Assembly (NCBI GenBank): GCA_937900285.1
Contig: CALCEM010000027.1
Span: 1 to 64,000 of the forward strand
DNA: 64,000 bases
Direction of reading: 5' to 3'
From: an uncultured Fretibacterium sp.
Lineage (GTDB): Bacteria; Synergistota; Synergistia; Synergistales; Aminobacteriaceae
The notes under the pieces are model-generated. The model had not been told where the DNA came from, did no database searches, and worked only from the letters and a program-made list of their open reading frames with translations. A program made the translations under genes and the position numbers. Shown piece after piece: positions 46,005-54,289 of the stretch. Within the stretch, counting starts at the first letter, position 1. Every line of letters begins with the position of its first letter.

Positions 46005-46706
46005 TTATTTCGAGTTTAAAACAGCTTCGTTGCGCAAGTTTAAAGCATTCTTAACAAGCTCGCAAGCAGTCAAAATATTTTCTGGTGCTGCGCTTTCAAG
46101 TTTATTTATTGCGTCGTCGAGATCATTTTCATATTTTGAACCCGCAGGAGTCGGATCAGAATATTTTATTGATTCGGACAATTTTTCGAGAGCATCAAAA
46201 TTTATATTTATTCCCGAAGCTTTTAACGAGCTTATTAAATTTTTTACACGCATTGATCTTAAACTCATGTTTTGCCGGCCTTCCTGTTGAGCGCGCGTTG
46301 TCGAGTTGCTTAATTTCAACATGGCCATATTCATAAGGAGCATGGGAATTAAAAATATTGCAAGTGTCAAAATGTGAATTAAAAAATATTTTACGACCGA
46401 AAAATTATAAAACGCATTCCAAACCGAAATTAAAATTACTGCAATAAAATATATCGTCCCTAATATGAACATCGCAAAATTTCCGGGTATATTCCTGCCT
46501 TTGTTCGAACGCAACGCAATCCCAGATGCCAATAACGTCTCAAGAATTAACGCAAATCCCAAAAATCCTACAGAAATCCAAAATGTTGTGCCCCTGTTCG
46601 CCGGATCAGTACGAAAATATATAAATACTGCTGAAACGGCCACAATTAAAAGCATGATCAAAAAAATATTAAATACTTGACGCAGCTTGTCAAAAAATTT
46701 TCCCAT
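46005..46706 (-). CDS. Four-helix membrane protein of unknown function
   Basis: I do not recognise this 233-residue protein. It has four hydrophobic segments (about residues 10-30, 42-65, 77-98 and 107-130), then a cytoplasmic helical tail of about 100 residues rich in charged and Asn/Leu residues. AAAGGAG lies upstream of the ATG. It follows the SPFH-zinc ribbon gene by 26 nt on the same strand and is probably part of that unit, so it may be a membrane partner of the SPFH protein. Confidence 0.7.
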   Translation of the reverse strand: MGKFFDKLRQVFNIFLIMLLIVAVSAVFIYFRTDPANRGTTFWISVGFLGFALILETLLASGIALRSNKGRNIPGNFAMFILGTIYFIAVILISVWNAFYNFSVVKYFLIHILTLAIFLIPMLLMNMAMLKLSNSTTRAQQEGRQNMSLRSMRVKNLISSLKASGININFDALEKLSESIKYSDPTPAGSKYENDLDDAINKLESAAPENILTACELVKNALNLRNEAVLNSK

Positions 46707-46732
46707 GTTAAATTATTTCACTCCTTTTAAAT

Positions 46733-47845
46733 TTAAATTTGTTTGCCACAATTAGCGCAGAATTTCGCACCGGGTATTAAATTAGCTCCGCAGTCCGGAC
46801 AGGTTAAACGAGTTCCGCAAAATGCACAGAATAATGCTCCGGGTGTTAAAGGCTGGTTACATTTTGGACATAATGCAACGTTATTATTATTATTATTTTG
46901 TTGCGGTTGAACTTGAGAATTATTATTATTATTTATATTTGCGTTTACGTTCTGCCCGATTTGCGAGGCCATTTGCCCAAAAGCTCCGCCCATTCCGAAG
47001 CCAGCCCCTAAACCCATGCCGGCCGAAATCATTCCAGCTCCTGCGCCTTCGTTTTTTGCTGCACTTTCCATGACATCAAATGATCTCTTTTGTTGATAAT
47101 TAAATCCGATTATGTCCATACTAGCGCGATCGCTCAAAGCCTGTTTTAATTTCTTTATGCCCTCGTCATCATCGTTAATGTTCACTGAATTAAAATAAAA
47201 ATTCACGCATTCGATCCCATAATCTTCAAACGCTGGTTTTAATTTTTCGACTGCTTCGTCTGACATATCTTCCAAATACGCATTAATTTCAAATATCGTA
47301 ATTTTTTTATGCGCAATATATGTCGCAAGCATGTCGCTCATTCTGCTTAATAATAATCCTCTGAAATTATTTTCTAAATCTTCGCGAGTAATTTTATTTT
47401 TATTTCCTGCTAGTTTTAAAACAAATTGCCGGCTGTTGTTTACGCGTATTCCGAATTGTCCGTAAGCTCTGACATAAACAGGAATTTTATAATCAGGATC
47501 GCGCAATAATAACGGCGAAGGAGTTCCCCATTTTATATCCAGCACGTTAATTTTATTTACGAACCATAGGCCGGCCTTTGAAGCACTCTCGCCACCCGTT
47601 GGAATTGTCATTATATATCTCAAGACCGGAATAATATCCGTTGACAAACTATGACGACCGGAACCATATAAATCTAACGCCTGCCCATCGCGTATAAAAA
47701 TAGCTTCCTGATTTTCTTCTACAATTAGCTGGGTCCAGTTTCCGATCTCATTACTACGAGCGGGATTTTTTTTATTTACGTAACGCCATGCAAAAACGTC
47801 ATTTGAATTTTCATCGTCCCATTTTATAACTTGTAATAATGCCAT
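46733..47845 (-). CDS. SPFH/band-7 protein with C-terminal double zinc ribbon (YdjI-like)
   Basis: This 370-residue protein starts with the SPFH-like domain typical of the virion-core/YdjI group (ALLQVIKWDD, NQEAIFIRDGQAL, PVYVRAYGQFGIRV). A Gly/Met/Ala-rich linker follows (about 270-300), then Asn/Gln runs and two CxxC-type zinc ribbons (CPKC...CAFC and CPDC...CANC). Family members associate with the membrane and, in Bacillus, recruit PspA during envelope stress. The ATG follows the pilin stop directly (no gap), so the two are translationally coupled, which is an unusual pairing. Confidence 0.85.
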   Translation of the reverse strand: MALLQVIKWDDENSNDVFAWRYVNKKNPARSNEIGNWTQLIVEENQEAIFIRDGQALDLYGSGRHSLSTDIIPVLRYIMTIPTGGESASKAGLWFVNKINVLDIKWGTPSPLLLRDPDYKIPVYVRAYGQFGIRVNNSRQFVLKLAGNKNKITREDLENNFRGLLLSRMSDMLATYIAHKKITIFEINAYLEDMSDEAVEKLKPAFEDYGIECVNFYFNSVNINDDDEGIKKLKQALSDRASMDIIGFNYQQKRSFDVMESAAKNEGAGAGMISAGMGLGAGFGMGGAFGQMASQIGQNVNANINNNNNSQVQPQQNNNNNNVALCPKCNQPLTPGALFCAFCGTRLTCPDCGANLIPGAKFCANCGKQI

Positions 47846-48304
47846 TTATCTCGCCCTCATGTAAACTGTATCAGTGTCGCCAGCATATTCTGTATAAGTG
47901 TCATTAGCTTTTTTTAAGAGGCTTGAAGATTTTGCACGGCCTTTTAATCTTTTCTTTAACTCGTCTTTATCTGGGTCTGAGCTGAAATCATATTTAACGT
48001 ACCATTTTTTATCAGTGGTAATTTCAAAACTATATCCGCTAAAGCTGTCGGGATTATCAACATATTCTTTTAAAATTCCTGTATCACCGTTTAAAGTAGT
48101 AGCATCCGTAACACTCTCCGCAGTGTCTATATTATCAAGGTAATACATCGCTGCAGCTTCCTTCAAAATTCTTAAATTATTGATCACGTTCATTCCTTTA
48201 GCTGTAGTGCTTGCCGAACGGCTCGAAAGCATCATCGTTGCACCTAATACGCCAATAATTGAAATTACAACTAATAACTCTACCATAGTAAAACCTTTAC
48301 GCAT
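47846..48304 (-). CDS. Type IV pilin-like / type II secretion pseudopilin
   Basis: This 152-residue protein has a class III signal: MRKG, then FTMVELLVVISIIGVLGA, with cleavage after Gly4 and glutamate at position +5 of the mature protein. The remaining part has short loops and a strand-rich end like a GspG-type minor pilin, without the clear disulphide loop of major pilins. It would assemble into a fibre or pseudopilus with the PilC protein encoded just upstream on this strand. An ATPase, prepilin peptidase and secretin are not in the window. Confidence 0.88.
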   Translation of the reverse strand: MRKGFTMVELLVVISIIGVLGATMMLSSRSASTTAKGMNVINNLRILKEAAAMYYLDNIDTAESVTDATTLNGDTGILKEYVDNPDSFSGYSFEITTDKKWYVKYDFSSDPDKDELKKRLKGRAKSSSLLKKANDTYTEYAGDTDTVYMRAR

Positions 48305-48340
48305 AATAAATAAAATTCCTCCTTAAAATTAAAAAATTTT

Positions 48341-49555
48341 TTACATAATTTGAGACATTGCGGAAGTTACAGGCCCAAAAATTGAAAGCGCAATAACCCC
48401 GACAATTAAGCCTACGAAAATTATCATGACAGGTTCAAGAAGCGAAACAGTATTTTTAATTTGTGTATCAACTTCCTGATCGTACCAAGAAGCTACGCGC
48501 TCAAGCATGTTGTCAAGATGTCCAGTTTCTTCACCTATTCGCATCATTTGAGAAATTAAAACCGGGAAAATTCCTGCCTGCTTTGAAGCATCTCCCAATG
48601 AAACTCCGCGTGAAGCTCCGTGTCTTAACTCTTCGAAACCTTCACGAATTACAATATTTTCAGCAGTATTTTCTGCCATTTCGAGACTGCGTATAACTGG
48701 AACTCCAGCAGAAATTAACGCCGATAAAATTCGAGTTGCGCGAGCCATTGAAGATTTAAAAATTAAATTTTTGAGCACGGGAATTTTTAATTTAAATCTG
48801 TCCATAAAATTTTTTGCGAATTTGCCGGAAAATAATATCCAGATCAAAAAAATTATTCCTAAACCTGAAATTAAAATCAATTTATAATTATTTATGACGT
48901 ATTCGCCAAAATTAAATAAATTTGCTGTCATGGCCGGTAATTCTATATTCATGGATTCGAAGACGCTTTTAAATTTCGGAACGAGATACATAAAAAATAC
49001 TCCTGCTACAACGAGCGCAAAAATTATTACAAATGTCGGGTAAAATAATGCGTTATGAATTTTATTTTTTAAATTTTCCTGTTTTTCCAGAAGTGTAGCG
49101 ACCTGCTCCAGAGCTGTGTCAAGTAATCCGCCTTCCTCTCCAGCTTCAACCAATGAAATTATTAAAGCATTAAATTCATTATGCTGGCTCATGGCTTGAC
49201 TCAAACTTACTCCGCGTTCCAACATATTTTTTATATTGAGCAGAGAATTTTTGAAGGATTTATTTTTCTCCTGAGCGCAAATTATTTCAAAAGCTGACGA
49301 AATATTTAAACCTGCCTGAACCATTGTGGCTAATTGCCGAAAAAATATCATTAAATTTTTTGTGGGAATTTTAGCGTGAGTTATTCGGTTTATGACGGAT
49401 TTAACTGGAATTTTATCGGGCTTATTGGAATTTAAATTTATAACTATCATGCCGCGCGATCTTAAAGAGTTCAAAGCGTTTTTTTGAGAATCTGCTTCAA
49501 TATATCCTTCCGTAATTTCTCCGTCCGAAGTTCTTGCGCGATATTTGAAATTCAA
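48341..49555 (-). CDS. Type II secretion/type IV pilus inner membrane protein (GspF/PilC)
   Basis: This 404-residue protein has two T2SSF domains (about 65-190 and 270-395), each with a soluble helical bundle followed by membrane segments, and an N-terminal FKYRARTSDGEITEGYIEA barrel-like start. FFRQLATMVQAGLNISSAFE and RIGEETGHLDNMLERVA are family hallmarks. PilC/GspF anchors the extension motor and is required for pilus assembly. AGGTGTTT precedes the ATG. The gene starts a four-gene unit PilC-pilin-SPFH-membrane protein. Confidence 0.94.
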   Translation of the reverse strand: MNFKYRARTSDGEITEGYIEADSQKNALNSLRSRGMIVINLNSNKPDKIPVKSVINRITHAKIPTKNLMIFFRQLATMVQAGLNISSAFEIICAQEKNKSFKNSLLNIKNMLERGVSLSQAMSQHNEFNALIISLVEAGEEGGLLDTALEQVATLLEKQENLKNKIHNALFYPTFVIIFALVVAGVFFMYLVPKFKSVFESMNIELPAMTANLFNFGEYVINNYKLILISGLGIIFLIWILFSGKFAKNFMDRFKLKIPVLKNLIFKSSMARATRILSALISAGVPVIRSLEMAENTAENIVIREGFEELRHGASRGVSLGDASKQAGIFPVLISQMMRIGEETGHLDNMLERVASWYDQEVDTQIKNTVSLLEPVMIIFVGLIVGVIALSIFGPVTSAMSQIM

Positions 49556-49636
49556 AATTTAAACACCTCCCGAATTGGGAGATATTATAAAAAAATCATC
49601 ATAATTTGTGAAATTGAAAATTTATTTTTTTAATCA

Positions 49637-49650
49637 TGGTGGAGATAAGG
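49637..49650. repeat. 14-bp copy of the tRNA-Ala 3' end (candidate attachment site)
   Basis: TGGTGGAGATAAGG is identical to 52102-52115, the last 14 bases of tRNA-Ala including CCA (as read on the minus strand). A 14-base match by chance is unlikely, and it sits at the edge of a GC-richer gene block. Confidence 0.7.
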
Positions 49651-49699
49651 CGTAAGGAAACAAAACCGCGACTAAAACCTACTTGCACTTTGCAGATTT

Positions 49700-50620
49700 T
49701 TATTTTGCGCCGGCTCTTGTTAGAAGCCGTATGCATTCGTTCCAATCACGTATCAAGTCATTACTGCCATTGTGTTGCCTGACGTATTCCAACATAACTT
49801 TGGCATATTGCAGAGCGGACACAGGCATCCCTAAAAAGCACATTCCTTTGTTGACATCAGCACCGGCCTTTATCAAATATTCGATTGCTTCAAGGTTGGG
49901 TCGTACTGATAATTCGTCGCCTTGTACAGCTAAACTTAAAGCCGTGCTATTTCCTGATACAGCATTTATGTATGTGCCAGCTTCGATCAAGGCTTTTAAC
50001 GCTGGTATATTATTACATCCAGCCGCATACATTAGAGCATTCATCCCATAACTGTCAAATTTATCTTCCATACCTGCGTCGATGAGAGCCTCTATAACTT
50101 TAGGGTCTTTATTGAGTTTTGCTGCTTGAAAAAGAGGGTTGCTTCCGGCACCAATTCCCAGCTCTATGAACTTTTTTACGACTTGCGCATTATTATAACC
50201 TGCAGTCGCATTAAAAAGCATAGACAGCTGGTAGTCTTCAAGCCCTCCAGGATGTCCAAGATAAATTAAAGCTGCAATAACGTCCGGGTCTGGATTGTAT
50301 TTTGCGACAAGTTCATACATATGGTAGTACTCAATGTCAAAATTCAGTCCGGCATCAAATAGAGCCTTAACCACGCTGAAATTGTGCTTCTTGAGGATAT
50401 ACTCTGCAGCCGAGTTTCCCGCTTGGTCTCGGGCGTTCGGGTTTGCTCCGTTTTTCAGAGCTTTGATAATTTCCTGGCCTGAGCCTTGTGCGCAAAGTTC
50501 CAGAAATTCATAGTCTGGCTGCGCTTTGTCAGCGTTTTTGAATCTAGCTGCCTCTGAAGCCTGAGCTGCTATAACCACAAATAGCAACACAAAAATTATT
50601 ACTTTTGAAAAACTTTTCAT
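49700..50620 (-). CDS. Exported ankyrin-repeat protein
   Basis: This 306-residue protein has a signal peptide (MKSFSKVIIFVLLFVVIAAQ..., ending near ASEA at about 25) and at least six ankyrin repeats (for example IIKALKNGANPNARDQAGNS, VVKALFDAGLNFD, ALKALIEAGTYINAVSGNS, AIEYLIKAGADVN). Ankyrin repeats bind proteins; a periplasmic or secreted location is expected. The ATG overlaps the stop of the preceding gene (ATGA, 4 nt). Base composition differs from the host-like genes. Partner and role are unknown; similar exported ankyrin proteins occur in peroxide-stress and effector contexts, which is not evidence here. Confidence 0.85.
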   Translation of the reverse strand: MKSFSKVIIFVLLFVVIAAQASEAARFKNADKAQPDYEFLELCAQGSGQEIIKALKNGANPNARDQAGNSAAEYILKKHNFSVVKALFDAGLNFDIEYYHMYELVAKYNPDPDVIAALIYLGHPGGLEDYQLSMLFNATAGYNNAQVVKKFIELGIGAGSNPLFQAAKLNKDPKVIEALIDAGMEDKFDSYGMNALMYAAGCNNIPALKALIEAGTYINAVSGNSTALSLAVQGDELSVRPNLEAIEYLIKAGADVNKGMCFLGMPVSALQYAKVMLEYVRQHNGSNDLIRDWNECIRLLTRAGAK

Positions 50621-51015
50621 ATGCTACCTCTTAATGTTTTCACCATCTCTAATTGTTCGTAAGCTCCCTGATGTCCCAGTTGAGCCGCCTGTAACCAGTA
50701 TTTAACAGCATCTTCTCTGGCTCGCATTTGACGTGCCTTTTCATCAGCTTCCTTTCTTCTAATGGTGTTCATATCATCATTTTGGGATATGTTTGGACTC
50801 CGAGGTCTTGACCAAGACCATTCCTTATTACCCAATTCATAATAGCCTTGGGCAGCCTGCGCTCTCTCTGCCGGATCTGATGAACTTGCGAGTGACTGTA
50901 ATTTTGCTAAATGCTTCTGGCGTTTCTCATTCCACTTTGCATCAATTACTCGCCCTATGACAAATAGTGCTACGCCTACTACTGCAACTACTATTATTGA
51001 CCATTCCTTTTCCAT
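50617..51015 (-). CDS. Membrane-anchored protein with a Sel1-like repeat
   Basis: The start at ATG 51015 is set by AAGGAGG eight bases upstream. The 132-residue protein has one N-terminal transmembrane segment (about 5-24, SIIVVAVVGVALFVIGRVI), then a charged helical part. Two Sel1/TPR-like pieces follow: AERAQAAQGYYELGNKEW and DAVKYWLQAAQLGHQGAYEQL. Sel1-like repeats mediate protein contacts. It is coupled to the ankyrin gene by a 4-nt overlap, so the two may form one envelope complex. Function is not known. Confidence 0.65.
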   Translation of the reverse strand: MEKEWSIIVVAVVGVALFVIGRVIDAKWNEKRQKHLAKLQSLASSSDPAERAQAAQGYYELGNKEWSWSRPRSPNISQNDDMNTIRRKEADEKARQMRAREDAVKYWLQAAQLGHQGAYEQLEMVKTLRGSI

Positions 51016-51028
51016 AATACTAACCTCC

Positions 51029-51298
51029 TTAAGAATCAAACTTCAATCTTCCGAGAGAATCAAAAAATTCCTTCTCATACTTTGAACGAATCTTCCAATG
51101 AGAGCCTTTCAGCTTCAACCTTTTGCTTATCTCAGGATAAACACGCTCGTCATCTCGATCAAACGTGAAAACATTTTCAACACTCAAGCAATGTCTGCCA
51201 TCTGTCTGGCCTTCTGGTAAATCTTTCTGGAAAAAGTACGTGCCGACAACTCTGCCGATCGTGACCTTGCTTGAGCCACCAAAAACATATACAATCAC
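51029..51298 (-). CDS. Small protein of unknown function in the tRNA-Ala island
   Basis: The start is placed at the GTG at 51298, nine bases after GAGGA; a TTG at 51307 lies too close to that site. The 89-residue product begins with a short hydrophobic strand (IVYVFGGSSKVTIGRVVG), then a charged, aromatic-rich part with DRDDERVYPEI and a basic GSHWKIRSKYEKE stretch. It has no clear signal peptide and I recognise no family. It overlaps the end of the upstream gene slightly and precedes the Sel1-like gene by 13 nt. Confidence 0.55.
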   Translation of the reverse strand: MIVYVFGGSSKVTIGRVVGTYFFQKDLPEGQTDGRHCLSVENVFTFDRDDERVYPEISKRLKLKGSHWKIRSKYEKEFFDSLGRLKFDS

Positions 51299-51303
51299 AA
51301 TTA

Positions 51304-51876
51304 TCAATCCTCATTTTTTGTTTTTATGGTTAATCTTTTATTTTTATCTATTTTTTTAGATAGCTTAACTTTATCAAACACTTTTGCTTTTTTGGACATA
51401 ATGCTTACAGCTTCTTTCATTACCGAATCATTATGTGTTTCGTGGAACTTTTTTGATGATTCGTCAACACTGTAACTGTAAATCAAAGGACCACTAACAG
51501 CACTAAGAGAACTAGACAGGTTCTCATAAAAACGGGCATGTGCCAAAGCATATTTTTCACCGTCAGAAGTAAATTCATAGTAATACTCAGCATGGTTAAT
51601 GATTGAAGCTTCTTCCCGTGATAAGCCGTAAGAAGATACAAGATAATCTATAAATTTCCTTCTAACGCTGGTGTGAGGATGATATATATCCACAGGAGCA
51701 ATGACAGCAAATGGTAGATCATTTTCATCTATGCCGTAATCCAATAAACCAAACCTCTCTGACAACTGTTCGTACTTCTCTAAAATATCATACGTCCCGG
51801 TATAAAAATCTGCGTTGCAAAGAGAAGCGGACAACATGACAAAACACAAAACTAACCCAGATAAAAATTTGTTCAT
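51304..51876 (-). CDS. Exported protein of unknown function, first gene of the island operon
   Basis: This 190-residue protein has a signal peptide (residues 1-22, MNKFLSGLVLCFVMLSASLC, cut before or near Asp23; no exact lipobox). A mature part with many Tyr/Glu/Ser residues follows (FGLLDYGIDENDLPFAV, SYGLSREEASIINHAEYYYEF) and a lysine-rich tail. I do not recognise a family. AGGAG precedes the ATG. It heads a coupled four-gene operon in which three products are envelope-located. A run of 16 A precedes its predicted promoter. Confidence 0.65.
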   Translation of the reverse strand: MNKFLSGLVLCFVMLSASLCNADFYTGTYDILEKYEQLSERFGLLDYGIDENDLPFAVIAPVDIYHPHTSVRRKFIDYLVSSYGLSREEASIINHAEYYYEFTSDGEKYALAHARFYENLSSSLSAVSGPLIYSYSVDESSKKFHETHNDSVMKEAVSIMSKKAKVFDKVKLSKKIDKNKRLTIKTKNED

Positions 51877-51918
51877 AGCAATAAATTCTCCTATGTTTCA
51901 GAAATAGCTTGATTGTGA

Positions 51919-51950
51919 ATTGTAGCGTATGGTATTTTTTTTTTTTTTTT
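51919..51950 (-). promoter_or_regulatory. Candidate promoter with a 16-base A tract at the -35 position
   Basis: On the minus strand TACAAT (51924-51919) is a possible -10 for the island operon. The A16 run (51950-51935) covers the place where a -35 box would be. Length change of this run would alter promoter geometry. Confidence 0.4.
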
Positions 51951-52101
51951 AAGAGTAATATTACTTATTTTTGTTCAGGCATGTTAAATTATTTTGATTG
52001 AGATTGAAAAACAAAAAGCTACCCCCCTGAAACTGAGAGAAGCAACCTTAACTTTCTTTCTATGCTTATACGACTCGTGATATTTAAACTGCGGTTTTAT
52101 C

Positions 52102-52178
<77 letters not shown>

Positions 52179-52196
52179 GAAATCTAAAACGCGTGA

Positions 52197-52225
52197 ATTA
52201 TATTTTAAATTATTATTATTTGCAA
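52197..52225 (-). promoter_or_regulatory. Promoter of tRNA-Ala
   Basis: On the minus strand TTGCAA (52225-52220) and a perfect TATAAT (52202-52197) are 17 nt apart, 20 nt before the tRNA. Confidence 0.8.
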
Positions 52226-52304
52226 GCTTAAAAATATTTTTATTTTAATTATGAAAATTATTTAATAACGAAATTATTTTTTATATGTTATCATTCTGCG
52301 CATC

Positions 52305-53165
52305 ATGAATATTTTAATCACTGGTTTAAATTCTTATTTGGGAAATTCGTTTAAAAATTATTTGGCTTCATGGCCGAATGTCTATAACACAAAAATTATT
52401 GATCTGAGAAAAAATTTAAACGATTATAATTTCAATGGCTTCGATGTAATTTTTCACTGCGCAGGAATCGCTCACGATGATACAAAAAACGCCGACAAAA
52501 ATTTATATTACAGATTTAACACTGATTTAACCGCTAAAACCGCACAAAAAGCTAAAGCCGAAGGAATTAAACAATTTATTTATATGAGTTCGTCAATCGT
52601 TTACGGAAAATCCGCCCCAATCGGTGAAAACAAAATTATTAATTTAAATTCACCAGTCAATCCCGCAAGCTTTTACGGCGAAAGCAAAATTTTAGCTGAA
52701 AATGAATTACGAAAATTAAAGGACGATAATTTTAAAATTTGTATTATTCGCGCTCCAATGATTTACGGAAAAAACTCAAAAGGTAATTATAAAATTTTAT
52801 CGAGCATCGCCCAAAAAGTACCGGCATTCCCAAAAATTAATAATTTGAGATCTATGCTCTATATTGGGAATTTTGTCGAGTTCGTTAAATTGTTGATCGA
52901 TAATAAAGAATCTGGAACTTTTTGGCCCCAAAATAACGAATACTCAAACACTTCACAATTAATTAAATTAATCGCAGAAGCTCATAACAAAAAAATTTTA
53001 TTGTTACCGGGGTTTAAATTGCCGTTAAAAATTCTCGCATGCTTCTCAAATAAAATTAATAAAGCTTTCGGAAATTTGGTTTACGATCAAAATTTAAGCG
53101 AATATAAATTTAATTACCGTTTATATAATTTGAAACAGAGCATAAATCTTACAGAAAATTTTTAA
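52305..53165 (+). CDS. NAD-dependent nucleotide-sugar epimerase/dehydratase
   Basis: This 286-residue extended short-chain dehydrogenase has the nucleotide-binding TGLNSYLG (6-13), FHCAGIAHDD, the catalytic Ser in MSSSIVYG and Tyr124-x3-Lys128 in FYGESK. It would interconvert a UDP-sugar for surface polysaccharide. Next to it, on the other strand, are two glycosyltransferases and a sugar transferase that would use the product. No ribosome site is seen. An extended -10 (TGTTATCAT, 52286-52294) ends 10 nt before the ATG, so the mRNA could be leaderless. The 3' end overlaps the convergent gene by 17 nt. Confidence 0.9.
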   Translation: MNILITGLNSYLGNSFKNYLASWPNVYNTKIIDLRKNLNDYNFNGFDVIFHCAGIAHDDTKNADKNLYYRFNTDLTAKTAQKAKAEGIKQFIYMSSSIVYGKSAPIGENKIINLNSPVNPASFYGESKILAENELRKLKDDNFKICIIRAPMIYGKNSKGNYKILSSIAQKVPAFPKINNLRSMLYIGNFVEFVKLLIDNKESGTFWPQNNEYSNTSQLIKLIAEAHNKKILLLPGFKLPLKILACFSNKINKAFGNLVYDQNLSEYKFNYRLYNLKQSINLTENF

Positions 53166-54279
53166 ATAATTCATCGAAGTCATGCATAAAATATTTTTTA
53201 TATACCAGCTTGCAATTCCGGCTCATGTTAATTAAATCTTCACGCGTCAATTTTAAAATTTTATTTATAACTTCATCCGGAGCATCATAATTTATTCCGA
53301 TCTTGAAATTTTCAACGATCTCGCGCATATCTCCAAGCGAATTATTTACAAAGGGCAGACCGCATTTTATATATTCAGCAGCTTTTAACGGCATCGCAGA
53401 ATTTATAATAACTTTCGGAACGCATAAACCTAAATCGCTCGAATTATATATTTTTATTTTTTCGGCCATGTCAAAAATTACACCGTGCTGAATTACTTGA
53501 ATATTATTTTTTTCGAGATCATCAACAAATTTTTTTAAGCCCAGTCCAGAACCAATTAAATTTATTTTCACGCGTTTATATTTGGCAAGTCCGCACAAAA
53601 TTTTTAAAGCTAGTTCTGTGTCAACAATATGATTTATATTTCCAAGATGACAGAATGTTATTTCATTTTCGGGATTATCAATATTAAATTTTCGTTCTGG
53701 AATTTCAAAATTATTTTTGTCTTCATCATAAATTGACGGGTATAAAATTTTAGTGTTTAAATCAGCATGAATATTTTTTAAAAATTCTTCCGTAAATTTC
53801 GACACGCAAATTATTAAATCAGCTTCATTTATATATTTATCCCGCAAGTTCCGCCATAAATTAAACGGTATTTTAAAAATTTTATTGTTCAAAACGGGCA
53901 TACTCTCCGGCCATAAATCATATACATCAAAAATTACGTGGCATTTAAATTTATTTTTATATTTTATAATTTCCCTCGTTAAAAAATTCGGCGGCAACAT
54001 ACAGTAAATTATATCCGGCTGAAATTTAATTAATTCATCGTAAACACCTTTTGAAAATTTATAATGCGAATATATTCTATTGAGCGAAATATTTTTATAA
54101 TATGCCGGAACATGTATAAGACGAGTATTTTTAAATTGTATTTTAGATTTCTCCTGACTGAAATGATTAAAATCCGGGATTATGTATTCAACCTGAAAAT
54201 TTTTGCCCTCAAAATATTCCAAAATCTCGCGCGTCCTAACGTTATAATAATCGAAACAGCTTATACATACAAATTTCAT
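53149..54279 (-). CDS. Glycosyltransferase (GT-B, family 4-like)
   Basis: This 376-residue protein has an N-terminal acceptor domain (KFVCISCFDYYNVRTREIL, FQPDIIYCMLPP) and a C-terminal donor domain with FCHLGNINHIVDTELALKIL and the AAEYIKCGLPFVNNSLGDM region corresponding to the family 4 donor site. The pattern with FDVYDLWPESMP resembles WbuB/WbnK-type transferases of O-antigen clusters. It lies 10 nt downstream of another glycosyltransferase. Donor sugar unknown. Confidence 0.85.
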   Translation of the reverse strand: MKFVCISCFDYYNVRTREILEYFEGKNFQVEYIIPDFNHFSQEKSKIQFKNTRLIHVPAYYKNISLNRIYSHYKFSKGVYDELIKFQPDIIYCMLPPNFLTREIIKYKNKFKCHVIFDVYDLWPESMPVLNNKIFKIPFNLWRNLRDKYINEADLIICVSKFTEEFLKNIHADLNTKILYPSIYDEDKNNFEIPERKFNIDNPENEITFCHLGNINHIVDTELALKILCGLAKYKRVKINLIGSGLGLKKFVDDLEKNNIQVIQHGVIFDMAEKIKIYNSSDLGLCVPKVIINSAMPLKAAEYIKCGLPFVNNSLGDMREIVENFKIGINYDAPDEVINKILKLTREDLINMSRNCKLVYKKYFMHDFDELFKNFL

Positions 54280-54289
54280 TTTAAATATT

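Noticed and set aside
49651..52101. Integrase or transposase gene inside the tRNA-Ala island
   Set aside because: All frames were looked at. Only the four described genes are credible and none has recombinase motifs.
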